Shown: positions 12,158 through 22,797 of the stretch, one piece after another
Layout of the letters: every line of letters starts with the position of its first letter
Position numbering within the stretch: position 1 is the first letter of the stretch
Position numbers and translations under genes: made by a program
Source of the DNA: Taenia hydatigena
Taxonomy: Eukaryota > Platyhelminthes > Cestoda > Cyclophyllidea > Taeniidae
Length of the DNA: 64,000 bases
NCBI GenBank assembly: GCA_036345935.2
Contig: JADWOT020000732.1
Location: 1-64,000 of the forward strand
Reading direction: 5' to 3'
The notes under the pieces: model-generated
Database searches by the model: none
What the model was told of the DNA's origin: nothing
Seen by the model: the letters and a program-made list of their open reading frames with translations, nothing else

Positions 12158-12355
12158 TCACACGACAGTAATAGCGGAGGAGGTAAGGTGTAGACTAGTG
12201 CAGTCACGAGACTCGTAGATTAGATACGGGAGGCACCACCTTGCGAGATGGGATAAGCACTGCAATACGCTACCAATCAAGTCTGCGTGTCTCTTTCCAT
12301 CATCTCTATCCTCTTCTGCCTTGTCCATTGTATACGACTTCTTGATGACCGTCAA
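12158..12355 (-). CDS. Weak coding-like frame downstream of the RING-like frame
   Basis: A 65-codon minus-strand frame contains TMDKAEEDRDDGKRHADL and then CLSHLARWCLPYL. It has charged then hydrophobic composition and lies on the same strand about 260 bases beyond the RING-like frame at 12613-12813. A donor-like GTGGTG follows CGCAAG inside it. It is listed only because strand and spacing could make it a later exon of the same decayed gene; chance is likely. Confidence 0.15.
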   Translation of the reverse strand: MTVIKKSYTMDKAEEDRDDGKRHADLIGSVLQCLSHLARWCLPYLIYESRDCTSLHLTSSAITVV

Positions 12356-12612
12356 TGAGCTACTCCGCCCTGCCCTGCTCTAGATAGTGCTACCCTGTGT
12401 AATTCTGTGCATATTAGATGGATGGAATGTGATTTCTACATGCATACTTATTTACGTAGGTAAATGGCGCCCGAAGTGTCCTGCTAACCAACAATAGATA
12501 CAAAGATAAACAAGCTAACTCTCTGACCTTGCCAAAATTATTGAAAAGCAGCTTCTTCCAAGCAGATTGAACCACATCCTAGAATTCCCTTTAGACGGAA
12601 GGAGATATTGCT

Positions 12613-12813
12613 TTAGTAGAATGTGCATATTCTCCGTACAGAAAGAGGCATGAGACTACTGACCAGCCCACCGAAATCAGTTTTTAAACAACCAACAAAT
12701 GCATTATATAGCTCCCCTCTGCAGACGGCTTCGTAGGCTGTGTGACCACAGGACAGAATGTTGGGACCACCGTCATTATTTTCGACGCAATTGAAAAGGC
12801 AAAACAAGTTCAT
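12613..12813 (-). pseudogene. RING-finger-like frame, degenerate
   Basis: The 66-codon frame reads NCVENNDGGPN, then ILSCGHTAYEAVCRG, then ELYNAFVGCLKTDFGG. RING fingers of E3 ubiquitin ligases commonly show a Cys pair, an acidic linker, a Pro before L-x-CGHT-x-C-E-x-C, and later C-x2-C followed by a TDF-like tail. The CGHT core and TDF tail match. One expected Cys is Tyr, the spacing to the next Cys is off by one, and the last C-x2-C pair is incomplete. An in-frame stop lies just upstream of the first Met and a stop follows FY. I read it as a decayed RING fragment; a chance resemblance cannot be excluded. Confidence 0.38.
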
Positions 12814-12826
12814 TGCTGTCCTTCAG

Positions 12827-13238
12827 AAGACAATTCCGCTACTTATCGCTCCTGGTTTGGTCACTTTCTTGTCCTCTAACGAATTCTGGTATAGCTCTAC
12901 AGGTTAGCATAGCATTGTACAATGCATTATGCAGTAGCGTCACACATGCCTCTCTTCCTCCTTCTCTTAATCCCTCATCAATATCAGCAGCCAACGCGAT
13001 GTCGAATGCTTTCCATTACCTTTTTTTCCTAATAGTCCTTTCTAATTGCGATATGTGCTTGTCTTGGGCACACTGTTACATGCAGTGCTTGTCGAATCAT
13101 CTACAAGTTACCTTGAAGCATTGGAATGAACCTCTTTCTCCATTGTCAAGGCTTGCTGTCATTCCATTTGAATTACCTGAAAATACGTCCACCCAGCTTT
13201 TGGTTAATCTTGACAGATTTATCCATAATAATCTATGA
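12827..13238 (+). CDS. Candidate last two exons of an unknown gene
   Basis: The first exon (12827-12902) follows a good acceptor (TTGCTGTCCTTCAG), reads KTIPLLIAPGLVTFL...WYSST and ends at CAG|GTTAGC in phase 1. A 85-base candidate intron with a very pyrimidine-rich 3-prime end (CTTCTCTTAATCCC...ATCAG) leads to a second exon (12988-13238) that resumes in phase 1. It is open for 83 codons to a TGA, with a hydrophobic stretch (YLFFLIVLSNC) and a tail (FELPENTSTQLLVNLDRF). The phase match and acceptor quality support it. There is no family assignment and no upstream exons are identified. The unspliced 141-codon frame over the same region is the alternative. Confidence 0.32.
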
Positions 13239-14578
13239 CTTGCGGAATTCACAGAAACAACTTTGGAGACTACTTGCTAAATGGCTGAGGTTGGTTTCTC
13301 TAAAACGCTCTTAGGACGCATGCAAGCCATTAAGAAATGATTCTCTTCATAATTCCGGGGGTTTGAAATCCCTCTAGTCATGTGGATGAGCAAAAAATTA
13401 TTGGTGAAAGGAAGGGATGCAGGTGCTGCGTTGACCCTTCATGTTAAGACGCCAAAATAATCGACAGGTTATTTGCTTTAGAAAAGAAGCCAACGGTTTC
13501 TCCCAGATTCTTATAATCTCGAAATTTTGATTACAATGCTGTTATAAGGACATGCGTCAATACAAAAGTTAGGCATATGCCGCGAAACTTATTTAACAAG
13601 GGCAACTGCACTTTTAACATTTTGCAAACAACTTTAGAATTTATTCTGTGTTAAACTGCTTTACCAATGTTGACTGATACACTAAGATGGGACAAATGTT
13701 AATTAATCTATAGTTGCAGTCATCCCTTAGATGCTCCCCATTAAATATGCATTGCTGCGGAGTGTATTTCACTCCAGGCTAAAATGCCATATTTCTTGTT
13801 CTTCACGTTATTGCAATAACCTTGGCTGCTTGTTTGCCTCTCGGGCTTGACTATAAAGACTAATTAGGATATTTCTGCCTTTGTCGTGTAATTGAACTCT
13901 GGGCCGTGCCAGTAGTGCCAATCTTAACAGTTTGCCAACTACATGCACATTGCATTTGAGTATTAAGTCCTCTTCGTCTTCAGAGAAGTCTCATGGCTCT
14001 GCATATCATCGGAGGAAGGTTGCATGATTTTCACTTCGAAAATTTCGTTTCATTTTTGAATTTGTATGTCAAGTGGTCAAACTTAAAGTCAGGGGACATT
14101 AATACGATAGGCATTTTAAAACATCAGTTATTAAAAAAGCAAACGATAGCAAAAAATGTTAGAATACTCCTTACAACTCAAAGCCATGTCTGCTCTTTAT
14201 TCTGGCATAATTAAGTCATAACTACATAATCTGCCTCACTACTCCCAATGGAAGGGAAAGGCACCTGGTGTACCCTATCTCTCTTACCACCCTTCCCCGA
14301 TCCCGGCGTTATCCACTGAACTGGGAAACAGACTTCCCTATAACTACCGAGGGCAGTGAGGCTGTCGGAGGAATATGCAGCTTAATGTTCAATTACTGTC
14401 CTTCCGCAAAATGAAAAATAAGCTACGCGATAACACGCATTATTTTACCACTAGCTTACTTTGTAGTCAACGGTTAGATTAGGCAAAATCCAAGTTGCTC
14501 ACGGGAGAAAAGTAATTCTAGCGCCGTACCACAAAGTGCTAGCGTTACAGAGAGTAATTCACAACACGTGCGGAGGCG
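13239..14578. other. No supported feature
   Basis: Stop-rich sequence with short frames only. I saw no repeat shared with the rest of the window and no RNA gene. Confidence 0.45.
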
Positions 14579-15046
14579 ATGACACCTAAGGATCTCGAAG
14601 AGATGGAAACGGGTCAACAAACCTTAACCAAGATCACTTACGCGGGCACGTACATTAGAGGTCAGAGGTACTATGTTCAAATGTTACGAAAAATAAGAAG
14701 CAGCAAAAATTATGGGCAGATAGAGACAATTAGACAAATGGGAGAAAGGAATAGAACAAAACAGACAAAACTGGCTTTGTGGAACTTAATATTATCGATT
14801 CACTTACCACTTCATCAGGGAAAGGCGAGGAGTCAGGATGATGATCTGACCTGTATGCTCATCTCCTTAGAAAGAACATACATATTTTGTGTGCGCATCT
14901 GTGGATTAACAAGAAAGGCAAAGCTCAGAAACCCCGAACGCATAGTCGTAACAAAGTCATTTGACATGCTTTCAAGGATGAGTCACGTGGACATGGACCA
15001 CAACGCCTCACTCAACTTTGGAATAAGAAAGTCGTTCACCAGTTAG
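14579..15046 (+). CDS. 155-codon open frame of unknown status
   Basis: An ATG-started frame rich in Lys, Arg, Gln and Thr (MTPKDLEEMETGQQTL...) ends FGIRKSFTS. The plus strand is purine-rich here. No domain, signal peptide or membrane helix is visible. A frame of this length is expected about once by chance in a window of this size and composition, so length alone is not evidence. It lies just upstream of the broken frames at 15089-15613. Confidence 0.18.
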   Translation: MTPKDLEEMETGQQTLTKITYAGTYIRGQRYYVQMLRKIRSSKNYGQIETIRQMGERNRTKQTKLALWNLILSIHLPLHQGKARSQDDDLTCMLISLERTYIFCVRICGLTRKAKLRNPERIVVTKSFDMLSRMSHVDMDHNASLNFGIRKSFTS

Positions 15047-15088
15047 GTGACTTGTTACACAAAAGCGACGATTGTGAACACACCCTAG

Positions 15089-15613
15089 CAATGTCGTTCT
15101 GCACATCGAGTGATGCGTTCAGAGTGCAAACTAGCTTCACTTGTTGAAACTGTCGTTCATTCAGCAACTATATCTATTTCCACTGACGTGTGGAGTAAGG
15201 CTACTACCACCCATGAACACGGTTGAGCTACTCCTATTTCATTGTTGCAATGGAAGCGTTCACATCTGCTGCTTTTGCTGTTGTGCCGGTATCGGCCAGA
15301 ATAACCTCCGGTGTGGGGGCGGCGGTCAGAGCTGCCTCATCAATGGGCCCCGCTCTTATGGTGATCGATGTCTTCATTCCCATGACCTAGTGTGTTTGCA
15401 TTGATCATCCCATGGTCCCAACCATGAAGAGTGACATAGTTAATTCAGTTGAGGAAACCTATGCAGATCGCAGACTCGGGCATTGTCAAGATAGCTCTCA
15501 ACATCATCCCGGCAACACTTTTTAATTTTTCGTTCTTGCCTCCAGATTTTAAGGATGAAAAATTTGATGACAATTATTTACTTAGGAATGATTTTTACAA
15601 GGAAACTGTATGA
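15089..15613 (+). pseudogene. Coding-like sequence broken over three frames
   Basis: Three overlapping or adjacent frames follow one another. The first (15089-15226) ends LVETVVHSATISISTDVW...HEHG. The second (15217-15390) has YFIVAMEAFTSAAFAVVP, RITSGVGAAVRAASSM and MVIDVFIPMT, hydrophobic and GC-rich. The third (15461-15613) starts MQIADSGIVKIALNIIP and contains FSFLPPDFKDEKFDDNYL. All are on one strand within 525 bases, and the second and third look like membrane-protein sequence. This is what a frameshifted pseudogene or closely spaced exons would give. ISTDVWS faintly recalls hAT transposases, while the hydrophobic parts recall sterol-sensing or Patched-type proteins. Neither assignment is safe. 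Confidence 0.28.
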
Positions 15614-15869
15614 ACGATTGAATACATGAATTCGCATTATAGGGACTTCTGTAATTAGTGATCGATGAGTTGTCTGTGCCCAAACTGGATGATTCTGAAT
15701 GGATTTATGCTGACGATAAAAGCAGAAGTGGTCACCGTTACTGAGACAAGTCGAGTGAGTAATTTAATACTGATACAGAGAAGCGTTGACGAATGAAACA
15801 CTCAAATTCGCCTTTTCCACACACTGATGACGTATCCATCTTCGTTCTTTGCACGATCCATGTGCATTT

Positions 15870-16655
15870 TAGCAGCTTTTTCTTGGATCTCGATGGCGTA
15901 GTTTTTCTTCAACAATCCACCATTTCACTTTTGAATTCAGCCAATTCGTTTTGTGTGGCAGATTGGTAAAATTATTAATTTGCTGAAATTGACATTTGTC
16001 TGACCCTTTTTAATTGTAAAAGCAAAACCATGCATGGGAATTGCTGGCATGGACAAGAGAATGCGGATTAGTCCACGTCTGGCTTTGACCGGTCCGTCCC
16101 TGGTGTACAGTGTAGCTAATGTCAAAATAACTTTTGTCTGCTATTAAGACGACTTCCATTGAGCAGAATGTGCAACACATAGACAGGAAGTATGCTCAGG
16201 TCAAGTCACGATTCCAACCATTCCTGCTAAACTGCAAATTACACTCTCACTATGGACTGATTTGGCTATTTGATTTCAAGACATCTCCTCATATTTACAC
16301 CGGAGGCGGTCAGTAAGGTGTGGTAGGGCAGCTTTGACTCGCGATTTTCCGACCATTTCGAAATGACTCGTTTTTAGCAGCATTGCGGACACAGCCGCAT
16401 TTGACCGCAGTTCCAGAATGAATTGTCGTTCTGTCCTAAGGCAAGGACATACGACTTTACAGAATTGCGGGTCTAACCAACGACACACAGCGTTACAATT
16501 TGTGCTGATCTGACGCATGAATGAAATGACAAATAGACAACCATGACGGATGCACACATTTGACACATCTTTATTGCAGTGATTAATTAGACATCAATTC
16601 CGACCAGATCGACAACTGCGCACACAGATTATTTGTCAAAACTCTTTTGCTGTTA
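15870..16655 (-). repeat. Inverted-duplication copy B
   Basis: Reverse-orientation partner of 11290-12020. It includes about 85 bases (around 16225-16310) absent from copy A. Inside is a 96-codon minus-strand frame (16276-16566) with CRWLDPQFCKVVCPCL that is interrupted in copy A. I recognise no protein family and see no target-site duplication. Confidence 0.75.
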
Positions 16656-16854
16656 TTGTTGTTGTAGTTATTCACGGGTAGAAGAAGGCAGAATCTCGGC
16701 AGTCCCGCATTTGTCAGCTATTGTATAAGATTACGAGAATTTTCTTCGCTTTACTTCCTCTGACTTATCCTACCTCACATTGGCAACCCTTTGCTACTGT
16801 TTCAAAAATGTAGTTTTGAAAAATAAAGTTACGGTGATCGCATAGTTATATGCA

Positions 16855-17030
16855 GTTTATTGTCTCATTTGTCATCAGCGCTGCCTTAAATTCCATAGAC
16901 GGGTATCTCATTCCCTAAATCTGTCAATAAGAAGAGTTCAATGAAGAGCGCTAGTTAAAATTCTTAATATGCTAGTTCCTGATAAAATAGTTATCTCGAA
17001 GATTTGTCAACTCGGCTTGGGGCCGAAAGT
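16855..17030 (+). repeat. Repeat segment X, copy 1
   Basis: Similar, with many substitutions, to 56868-57110 in the same orientation. Shared landmarks are CAGTTTATTG, CGCTGCCTT and ATTCCATA, then GAGCGC and GAAGATNTGTC. It lies immediately before the long repeat at 17030-20890, whereas copy 2 lies just after the long repeat at 52110-56290. Confidence 0.5.
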
Positions 17031-20000
17031 TTGGGGAAAGTTTGTTTGCAGTAAGCACACATTGCAGGATTTTAATAATAAAAAAGGGCAGCCGTAAATG
17101 TGCGAGCGCAAACTAGCCTAAAGGAACTTGATTACGCTCCGACGATCAAAATCCAAGTACTTGAATTACAAAGTGGAGGAATGACATAAAATACGAATCT
17201 ATGCATGCAGAAAGAGGACCAGAAAATGCACATTTATTCTAAAGTGACGTATATATACAACGTCATTGATGTGTACCAACTTTGCGGCTCACCTTGTAGG
17301 ACTTCGTGCAATTGACGATGCATTTGCGAATGCAAACTAAACAGCCGCCTTCCACAAATACGCTTCAACACGCTTGCACTCATTCATCTGTTGATGCGGC
17401 CGCCGACATATCCATGAACCCAGCATCCATCTCCACCACCAACGTCATTGCCTCATCCTTTAACATTACCTTATTCAATGCAGTAATATATCCGCGCAAT
17501 GGTCTGCAATGAAGTCCAGTGCGAAGGGATGCAATATAATGTGATAGACTTGATTGTACGAACCAGCACAAATATGCGGGGAGGAGTATAGAAGAATAAA
17601 GAGCAGCAGGGCAGACTAAAGCAAGGTGCAGCTGATTGAGCCGTAACAAAGTGAGTCAGCGATCCCGAGCGTTCCACTTCTGTCACTTATTCGTGTGTGT
17701 ACTAACCCAGACCCAGGCAGCACAACCCCAGTGGGGTGCCAAACCCACGGACTTGTGCGCAAGGCTATCGCTGACGTCCATTTCCCTCTACTAATCACCA
17801 TTCAACTCACAACTTTCATTACGAACTGCATATTCTACTGCTTCTCTTTTCTTTTTCATTGTCCTAGTCACTGCCCAAAATCACAAAGCACTTCAGCTTT
17901 TTTGACATTTGTCTGGTGTTACTCTAAAATCTTATGCCTAAATCATTTCTTTTTTACTTATCCTGCCAAATACATAAGTTTTCTCCTTCTTATCCAAAAA
18001 TGCCATTTTACTTTTGTGTCAGAAATGTTTGAGGAGTTTTAGCACTACATGCAACACCCAGTTTAAAATCAGGTATTGTTTGATCATGAGCAGTGAGTCC
18101 TTATTCTTAAAATAGTAAAGCTGTGCCAATAACGACCAATTAACTTTTTGAGTTACACACAGTTCTCTCGCTGATGATGTTCAACACAGTACCACACTTT
18201 GTTGGGAAATTAGTTAGTCATGGACAGTCTGAATTACCTTTGATGCCACTATGAACACTTCCCTTATTTCCAAATGTGTCATTAAGAAAGCAAGTGGTTT
18301 TTAATACGCCCGTACCCTATGAGTAGGTTCTGGTCTCCATTGTTGCTGCCGTGCATGAAATGCCAATTTGGAGTAGGCAGTTCTTATGCTTTTCTGCTTT
18401 AACGACCGCTGCCTCTATGCTCTGCTAAATTGTATAGCAGCCTGTCTGTAGAAGAATAGTGCAGGTTTAACAATGTTAGATTTGCATCAAAGCAAACAAA
18501 AAGTGGTCAAACTAATCACTGCTTTGCTAGGAGGTCTACATGGTCTATACGGAGGATGGAAACACGTCATTGCTGCACCAAGGCAAATTTTTTTTGAAAA
18601 AAAGATAAAACCAGATGTCACCTACCAAATGTTGGTACCACTGAGTTGGGAAAGTATTTGGCTGTGAGATAGGCAACCAGCAATTCTGTCAACAAAAGTT
18701 GTGAGATTTTGTTCAGTCAACTGCAATATTGTGATAAGGAGAGTCCAATTTACCCTTTTGATGTGGATCCGAAAACAGACTTGGTAATTGGCCTTCACTT
18801 TCCAATGTGTCATTCAGACAAATCCGCGGAGTTTATAATAGAAACAAAATATTGCTATAATTTGTGGAGTTAACTTTCCACTTAATGACTGTTGCTACTA
18901 TATTGGATGCAGAAGGGGAAGAGACAGCTGCTTCTCCCTAAAAATGCACGCAAATGCTCCCAATTTCACGACGGAAGAACAAATGTTCCATTCCCAAAGC
19001 TGTGCTTGAACAAGTGCACAATAACAAATTACAACTTATGTACTTGCTTACTGCATCAAAATAAATCAGAAATACTTCCGAATTCAAAGTTAACTATACT
19101 AGTTGCAGTGCATGGCATCTAAATGCACGTATCTCCATGATTCGCTTCAAAGTGGCGCTATAGCCAATGATGTTATCTAAAGTGAAGGAAGAAGGCGAAA
19201 CAATCAGAGATTACAAGCAACGATTTAACTACGAGTAGTTTGTCTCCTGCTTGCATTGAAGTGGGCTGCATTTACTCATCAACATTCGCTTTGTTGAGGA
19301 GCCTCACACACGAGGGATGATTTGGCTTCGAATTCACCGGTGCATGAGAGGAAGTGATGAATGCCACCCTTTCAAAGTAGACTCGGCTAATTTGGTCAAA
19401 TTACTTGCGCCATGAACCCAAAGCCGATTAACAGTTCCGCCTTGAAAGAAGCTGGCTAGGATAATCAGAGAACGCAGCATCAGGAACCTTAAAGAAGGAC
19501 GTTTGTGACACGAGTGATGCAGTCACTGGTGCGCAACTGCATCAGAGGGTGAGTGGTAATAGTCGCAGGAGTTAGGCAGATGGATTCCATATGCTGACCA
19601 TAAAATAACGAATGACGAATAAAAAGCTGCGCAATTCATTAACTTGTTCTGCGACTCTTTTACTTTATTTGCTTGCAGTATAAGTTGGCTTTCACAATCA
19701 TATCGTTCATTACGTCACCAACACCGATATACTTGTTGCTTATGCGATATGCACCTAAAAGATACATTACACTAAATCTCCATTTGCCCATGCCTGCTTG
19801 GATTTCAAAGAGCTGCTAACAAGTCTCACGCTTGAGAATTACCTGTCGAACGCGATCTGCACGATGCAGCTGGTGAGTACAGGTGCGAAGCTGTATTTGG
19901 CTAGTCAAAATGAGGCGAGTTCCAACAAATCAATGGCTGTCTAAGCTATCTGTCTCTTTGTTATGCAGATGTTCATAAGGAAAATGAGCGGTCAGTAAGG

Positions 20001-20890
20001 AAATTGCAGCAATTATTTGACAACGAGTATTTTACATAATGTGACGTGATTTTAAGGCGCAAATAGTGGTTGTTTAATAAGAAAGGAAGGAAGTACAAAC
20101 TGACGCCTAATCGGTTTTCGAATCTTTCGATTTCTGTCTTGGACTCTTCCTCCTCCTCCTCCTCCTCTTGCTATGGCTCCAAGACATGCACCATCCAGCA
20201 TCGTGATGACAGTTGTTTGTCCAAATAATCGCTGCAACTTTGGCAACCATTCAATCTGAATTCGATGCCACATCCACGTAGGCTAGCAATTCGGCTATGG
20301 ACGAAGTGTGAGGGAGATCGAAAATTATATGAATGGTTGGTAATTATAAGTTGTCAACTATGGCGTTAATTGTCCAAAGGACTGCTTGAGTTGCCATGTC
20401 TCACTAGCTGCCATTGATACCTGATGCGACCTCTTGAGGCCGTCGTATCAGCGTCAGAGTAATGGTCACTTCTCTTGTAGACATGAGCAATCAATGACCC
20501 TGTAACAGGCCTCTTTGATCACTCTAGCTGATACTTTTCGAAAATTAGGCAAATTTAAGATACTTCATGTTAGTTTAGTGGGGTACTTGACTTTTGCAGC
20601 TGAAATGGACTCCTTAGCTTCCCACTAAGCAATAGTCTTGATGTGAGAGTCACGCGATTGTGGTAGTACAGTCTCATAGAAATGCTGGATTACTCTTGAG
20701 CTCCTAAGTTGAGTAACTGAAGAGAGACCGTCAAATTGGGGATCCGGGTGCTCTAGCGTAGGCGTGTGGACAATTTACGAACTTCCACACTTGCAGAATA
20801 TAGTAAGCAGATACTGTTATCGTATTCCATGTCATTCCGCATGGTAAATCATTGAGAGTTGAGCTTCAAGTTTGCTTGCTTTACTAATGT
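17030..20890 (+). repeat. Long dispersed repeat, family R, copy R1
   Basis: This is one of the two fullest copies of a unit of about 4 kb, and it aligns along most of its length with 52110-56290 despite heavy divergence and indels. Order of landmarks: CACATTGCAGGAT near 17063; the 5-prime module shared by most copies (17290-17800) with AACCCAGACC and GGCTATCGCTGAC; a body with local peptide similarity between copies (ALLGGLHGL near 18525); a block with CAGGAACCTTAAAGAAGG near 19480; and a 3-prime part with GATACTTTTCGAAAA. No reverse transcriptase, transposase, LTR or inverted terminus is recognisable. Confidence 0.8.
20148..20168 (+). repeat. CCT trinucleotide run inside R1
   Basis: About seven CCT units occur here. 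The corresponding positions in the copies near 39255 and 55331 have fewer units. The length changes are whole triplets, and the minus strand reads a run of Glu in all three copies. I take this as a microsatellite rather than as proof of coding. Confidence 0.6.
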
Positions 20891-21439
20891 GACCGGTCAC
20901 GACTGTTGGTCATTAGTGGTAAAGCTCACCGGACTTTAACTGATATTCTCTCATTTGAGCAGCATTTAAAGAGCACAAGGTTAGTCAACGCTGGGTGAAA
21001 TCGGTGATGTCTAATACCAGAACCTGCAGCAGGAGGAAATCAATCGGCAAGCGCCAGCACAACGCTCTCTATGCACACACAGAGGATCATGCGATGCTAA
21101 ATCCCTAAACCAGTTCAAGTTACGCGGCGGCTGCAAGACGATGCACTGCAGCAATACTGTGAATCACCAGCGTCTACTTCTAAGCGGCTAGTAACATTGT
21201 CACCACTTTGGCCTACGAGAACGGTGCCGAGCAGATATATTACAACCCTCCATGCATCAACCACAAAATGCTTTCCACTTCGTTCTGAATAAACAAACCC
21301 CATGAATAAGAGTTGCAGGTCTTTTCAAGTATAGACTGGAACATCGTAAGTATGCTTAGGCGCGTTGAGTTCTTCTCCTACTCCACACGACTTTGAGACA
21401 GGCTCTACAAAATTGATTATCGAATTGTTTTGCCGCCTG
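20891..21439. other. No supported feature
   Basis: Sequence beyond the 3-prime end of repeat R1. It has short frames only and I saw nothing else. Confidence 0.4.
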
Positions 21440-22348
21440 TCACACCAAATGCGCCAGTTTTAAGGTAGCCTGAGGAAAGAGGAAACTGGAAACCGCCTCA
21501 GATTCCAACGTCCTCTTCATGCAGTCCAAATCCAAATGGGGATCTAACAGTTGCCATATCGTGTTAGTTAGTGCAAGTGTTTGCCTAGGTATAAGGGCAT
21601 CACCTAGGACGTTTAGGTGTTCACACTCCCGACGTTCGAAATCCAGATAATCAAGAGACAAAATGACACAGTCATAATCGCTCAGCTGCATCCTTTGCTC
21701 CACTGCTCCAACTCCTTCCCACCACTCACACCTGTCCAGTAGAGTAACATCTGCTGTGCTCAGAAATCAACCCCAGTAGCCCAAAAAGTATGGAATATCC
21801 GACGACACATCCAAACAGAGATGAATGAGGAGAGCAGAATGTAACAATGACAAATCAGATTTGTATCGTGTCATTTTGAATGGCGGCAGTCTTGTGCAAT
21901 GGCACTGCGTGGTGATCACACAGCTTATGAGCCCTCGTATATAAGCAGGGAGCACTTGCGACGGCAGCCGACTAAAGAACCTTCTTTCTTGGTCGTAATG
22001 CGCTGTTGCATTAGCTAAGATACTGAGGTGGGTTCGATTTCCTTGAGCAAAAAGCATCAGGCAGAGGTACTCATCCACCCATCTCATGTAATTCAGGCTA
22101 CGTTTGTTATTAGTCTCATTAAATCGGAGAAATCGTGTTCGTCTGTGCATTAGCTGATCCTCCTAAAAACTGTGCTTCTACTGATAAATTTCAGTGCCAT
22201 TCGCAGAGAAACTGGCTATCAAAAGGATATAGTAGAGCCTTGCAACGGATGCAGATTTAATAAGACCTACCTGAGACATTATTACGTAAAATCTGAAAAC
22301 AACTGCTTGAATGAAGCCTCGTTTAGATGACAAGGGATCATTATCCAT
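21440..22348 (-). CDS. Candidate spliced gene with one in-frame TGA
   Basis: A first exon (22348-22271) starts MDNDPLSSKRGFIQAV after an in-frame TGA and ends at a strong donor CAG|GTAGGT. A 108-base candidate intron ends in AGTTTTTAG at 22163, and the frame resumes in phase at 22162 with EDQLMHRRTRFLRFNE. It stays open about 130 codons (MRWVDEYLCLMLF, ERRFFSRLPSQVLPAY) to a TGA at 21769-21767. The same frame then continues about 108 codons (TADVTLLDRCEWWEG, CVILSLDYLDFERREC, TIWQLLDPHLDL) to the final stop at 21440. About 240 codons with one stop is unlikely by chance. The TGA may be a nonsense mutation, lie in an unrecognised intron or, less likely, be recoded. No family is recognised. Confidence 0.42.
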
Positions 22349-22566
22349 GTATGATCACTTCTTTTATCCAGCCAATCGGCAAAGCCCATAGACCAACTGA
22401 GATTCTCAAGTGCTACTTCAAAGTGTCTGGAAGGACGTGCAGATAATTTCAACGGTCCCATTATGTTGCATAATTTTGTTTTGTTTGTGTGACACCACAA
22501 ATGATAAGCCTGTCGGAACTCGGAATGCTGAGATTTAAGCACAATTAAATTGAAGCAGAGCAGCAT
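22282..22566 (-). CDS. Coding-like frame overlapping the first exon
   Basis: A 94-codon minus-strand frame contains an acceptor-like run (TTGTGCTTAAATCTCAG) followed by HSEFRQAYHLWCHT, then ARPSRHFEVALENLSW and DHTWIMIPCHLNEASF. It overlaps the candidate first exon at 22271-22348 in a different frame, so at most one of the two readings can be coding there. It could be an upstream exon of the same minus-strand gene, with the ATG at 22348 then spurious. Confidence 0.2.
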   Translation of the reverse strand: MLLCFNLIVLKSQHSEFRQAYHLWCHTNKTKLCNIMGPLKLSARPSRHFEVALENLSWSMGFADWLDKRSDHTWIMIPCHLNEASFKQLFSDFT

Positions 22567-22797
22567 CCTATGACATGCGATTTAGAGGATCGGTGTAAAG
22601 AAGGCGTTATTAATGCAGTATAGAAGGCGTAGGGTGGCTGAAATCATGAACAGATGTTCATACTTTTAAGATGCTGACTAAACCGATGAGGAGTGTAAAG
22701 AGTGTGCCTTTACATTGCTTTCGAAAAAAGGTAAGCCGAAACAAACCTTTTCGTCACCAAACCAGTTTGAACTAATCTGGCAAGGGTCATTTTTCAA

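Noticed and set aside
15140..15200. hAT transposase motif (ISTDVWS)
   Set aside because: Seven residues only; no BED finger upstream and no C-terminal dimerisation motif downstream.
17290..17800. The shared 5-prime module as a long terminal repeat
   Set aside because: I found no paired copy flanking one body in direct orientation with TG...CA ends, no primer-binding site and no polypurine tract.
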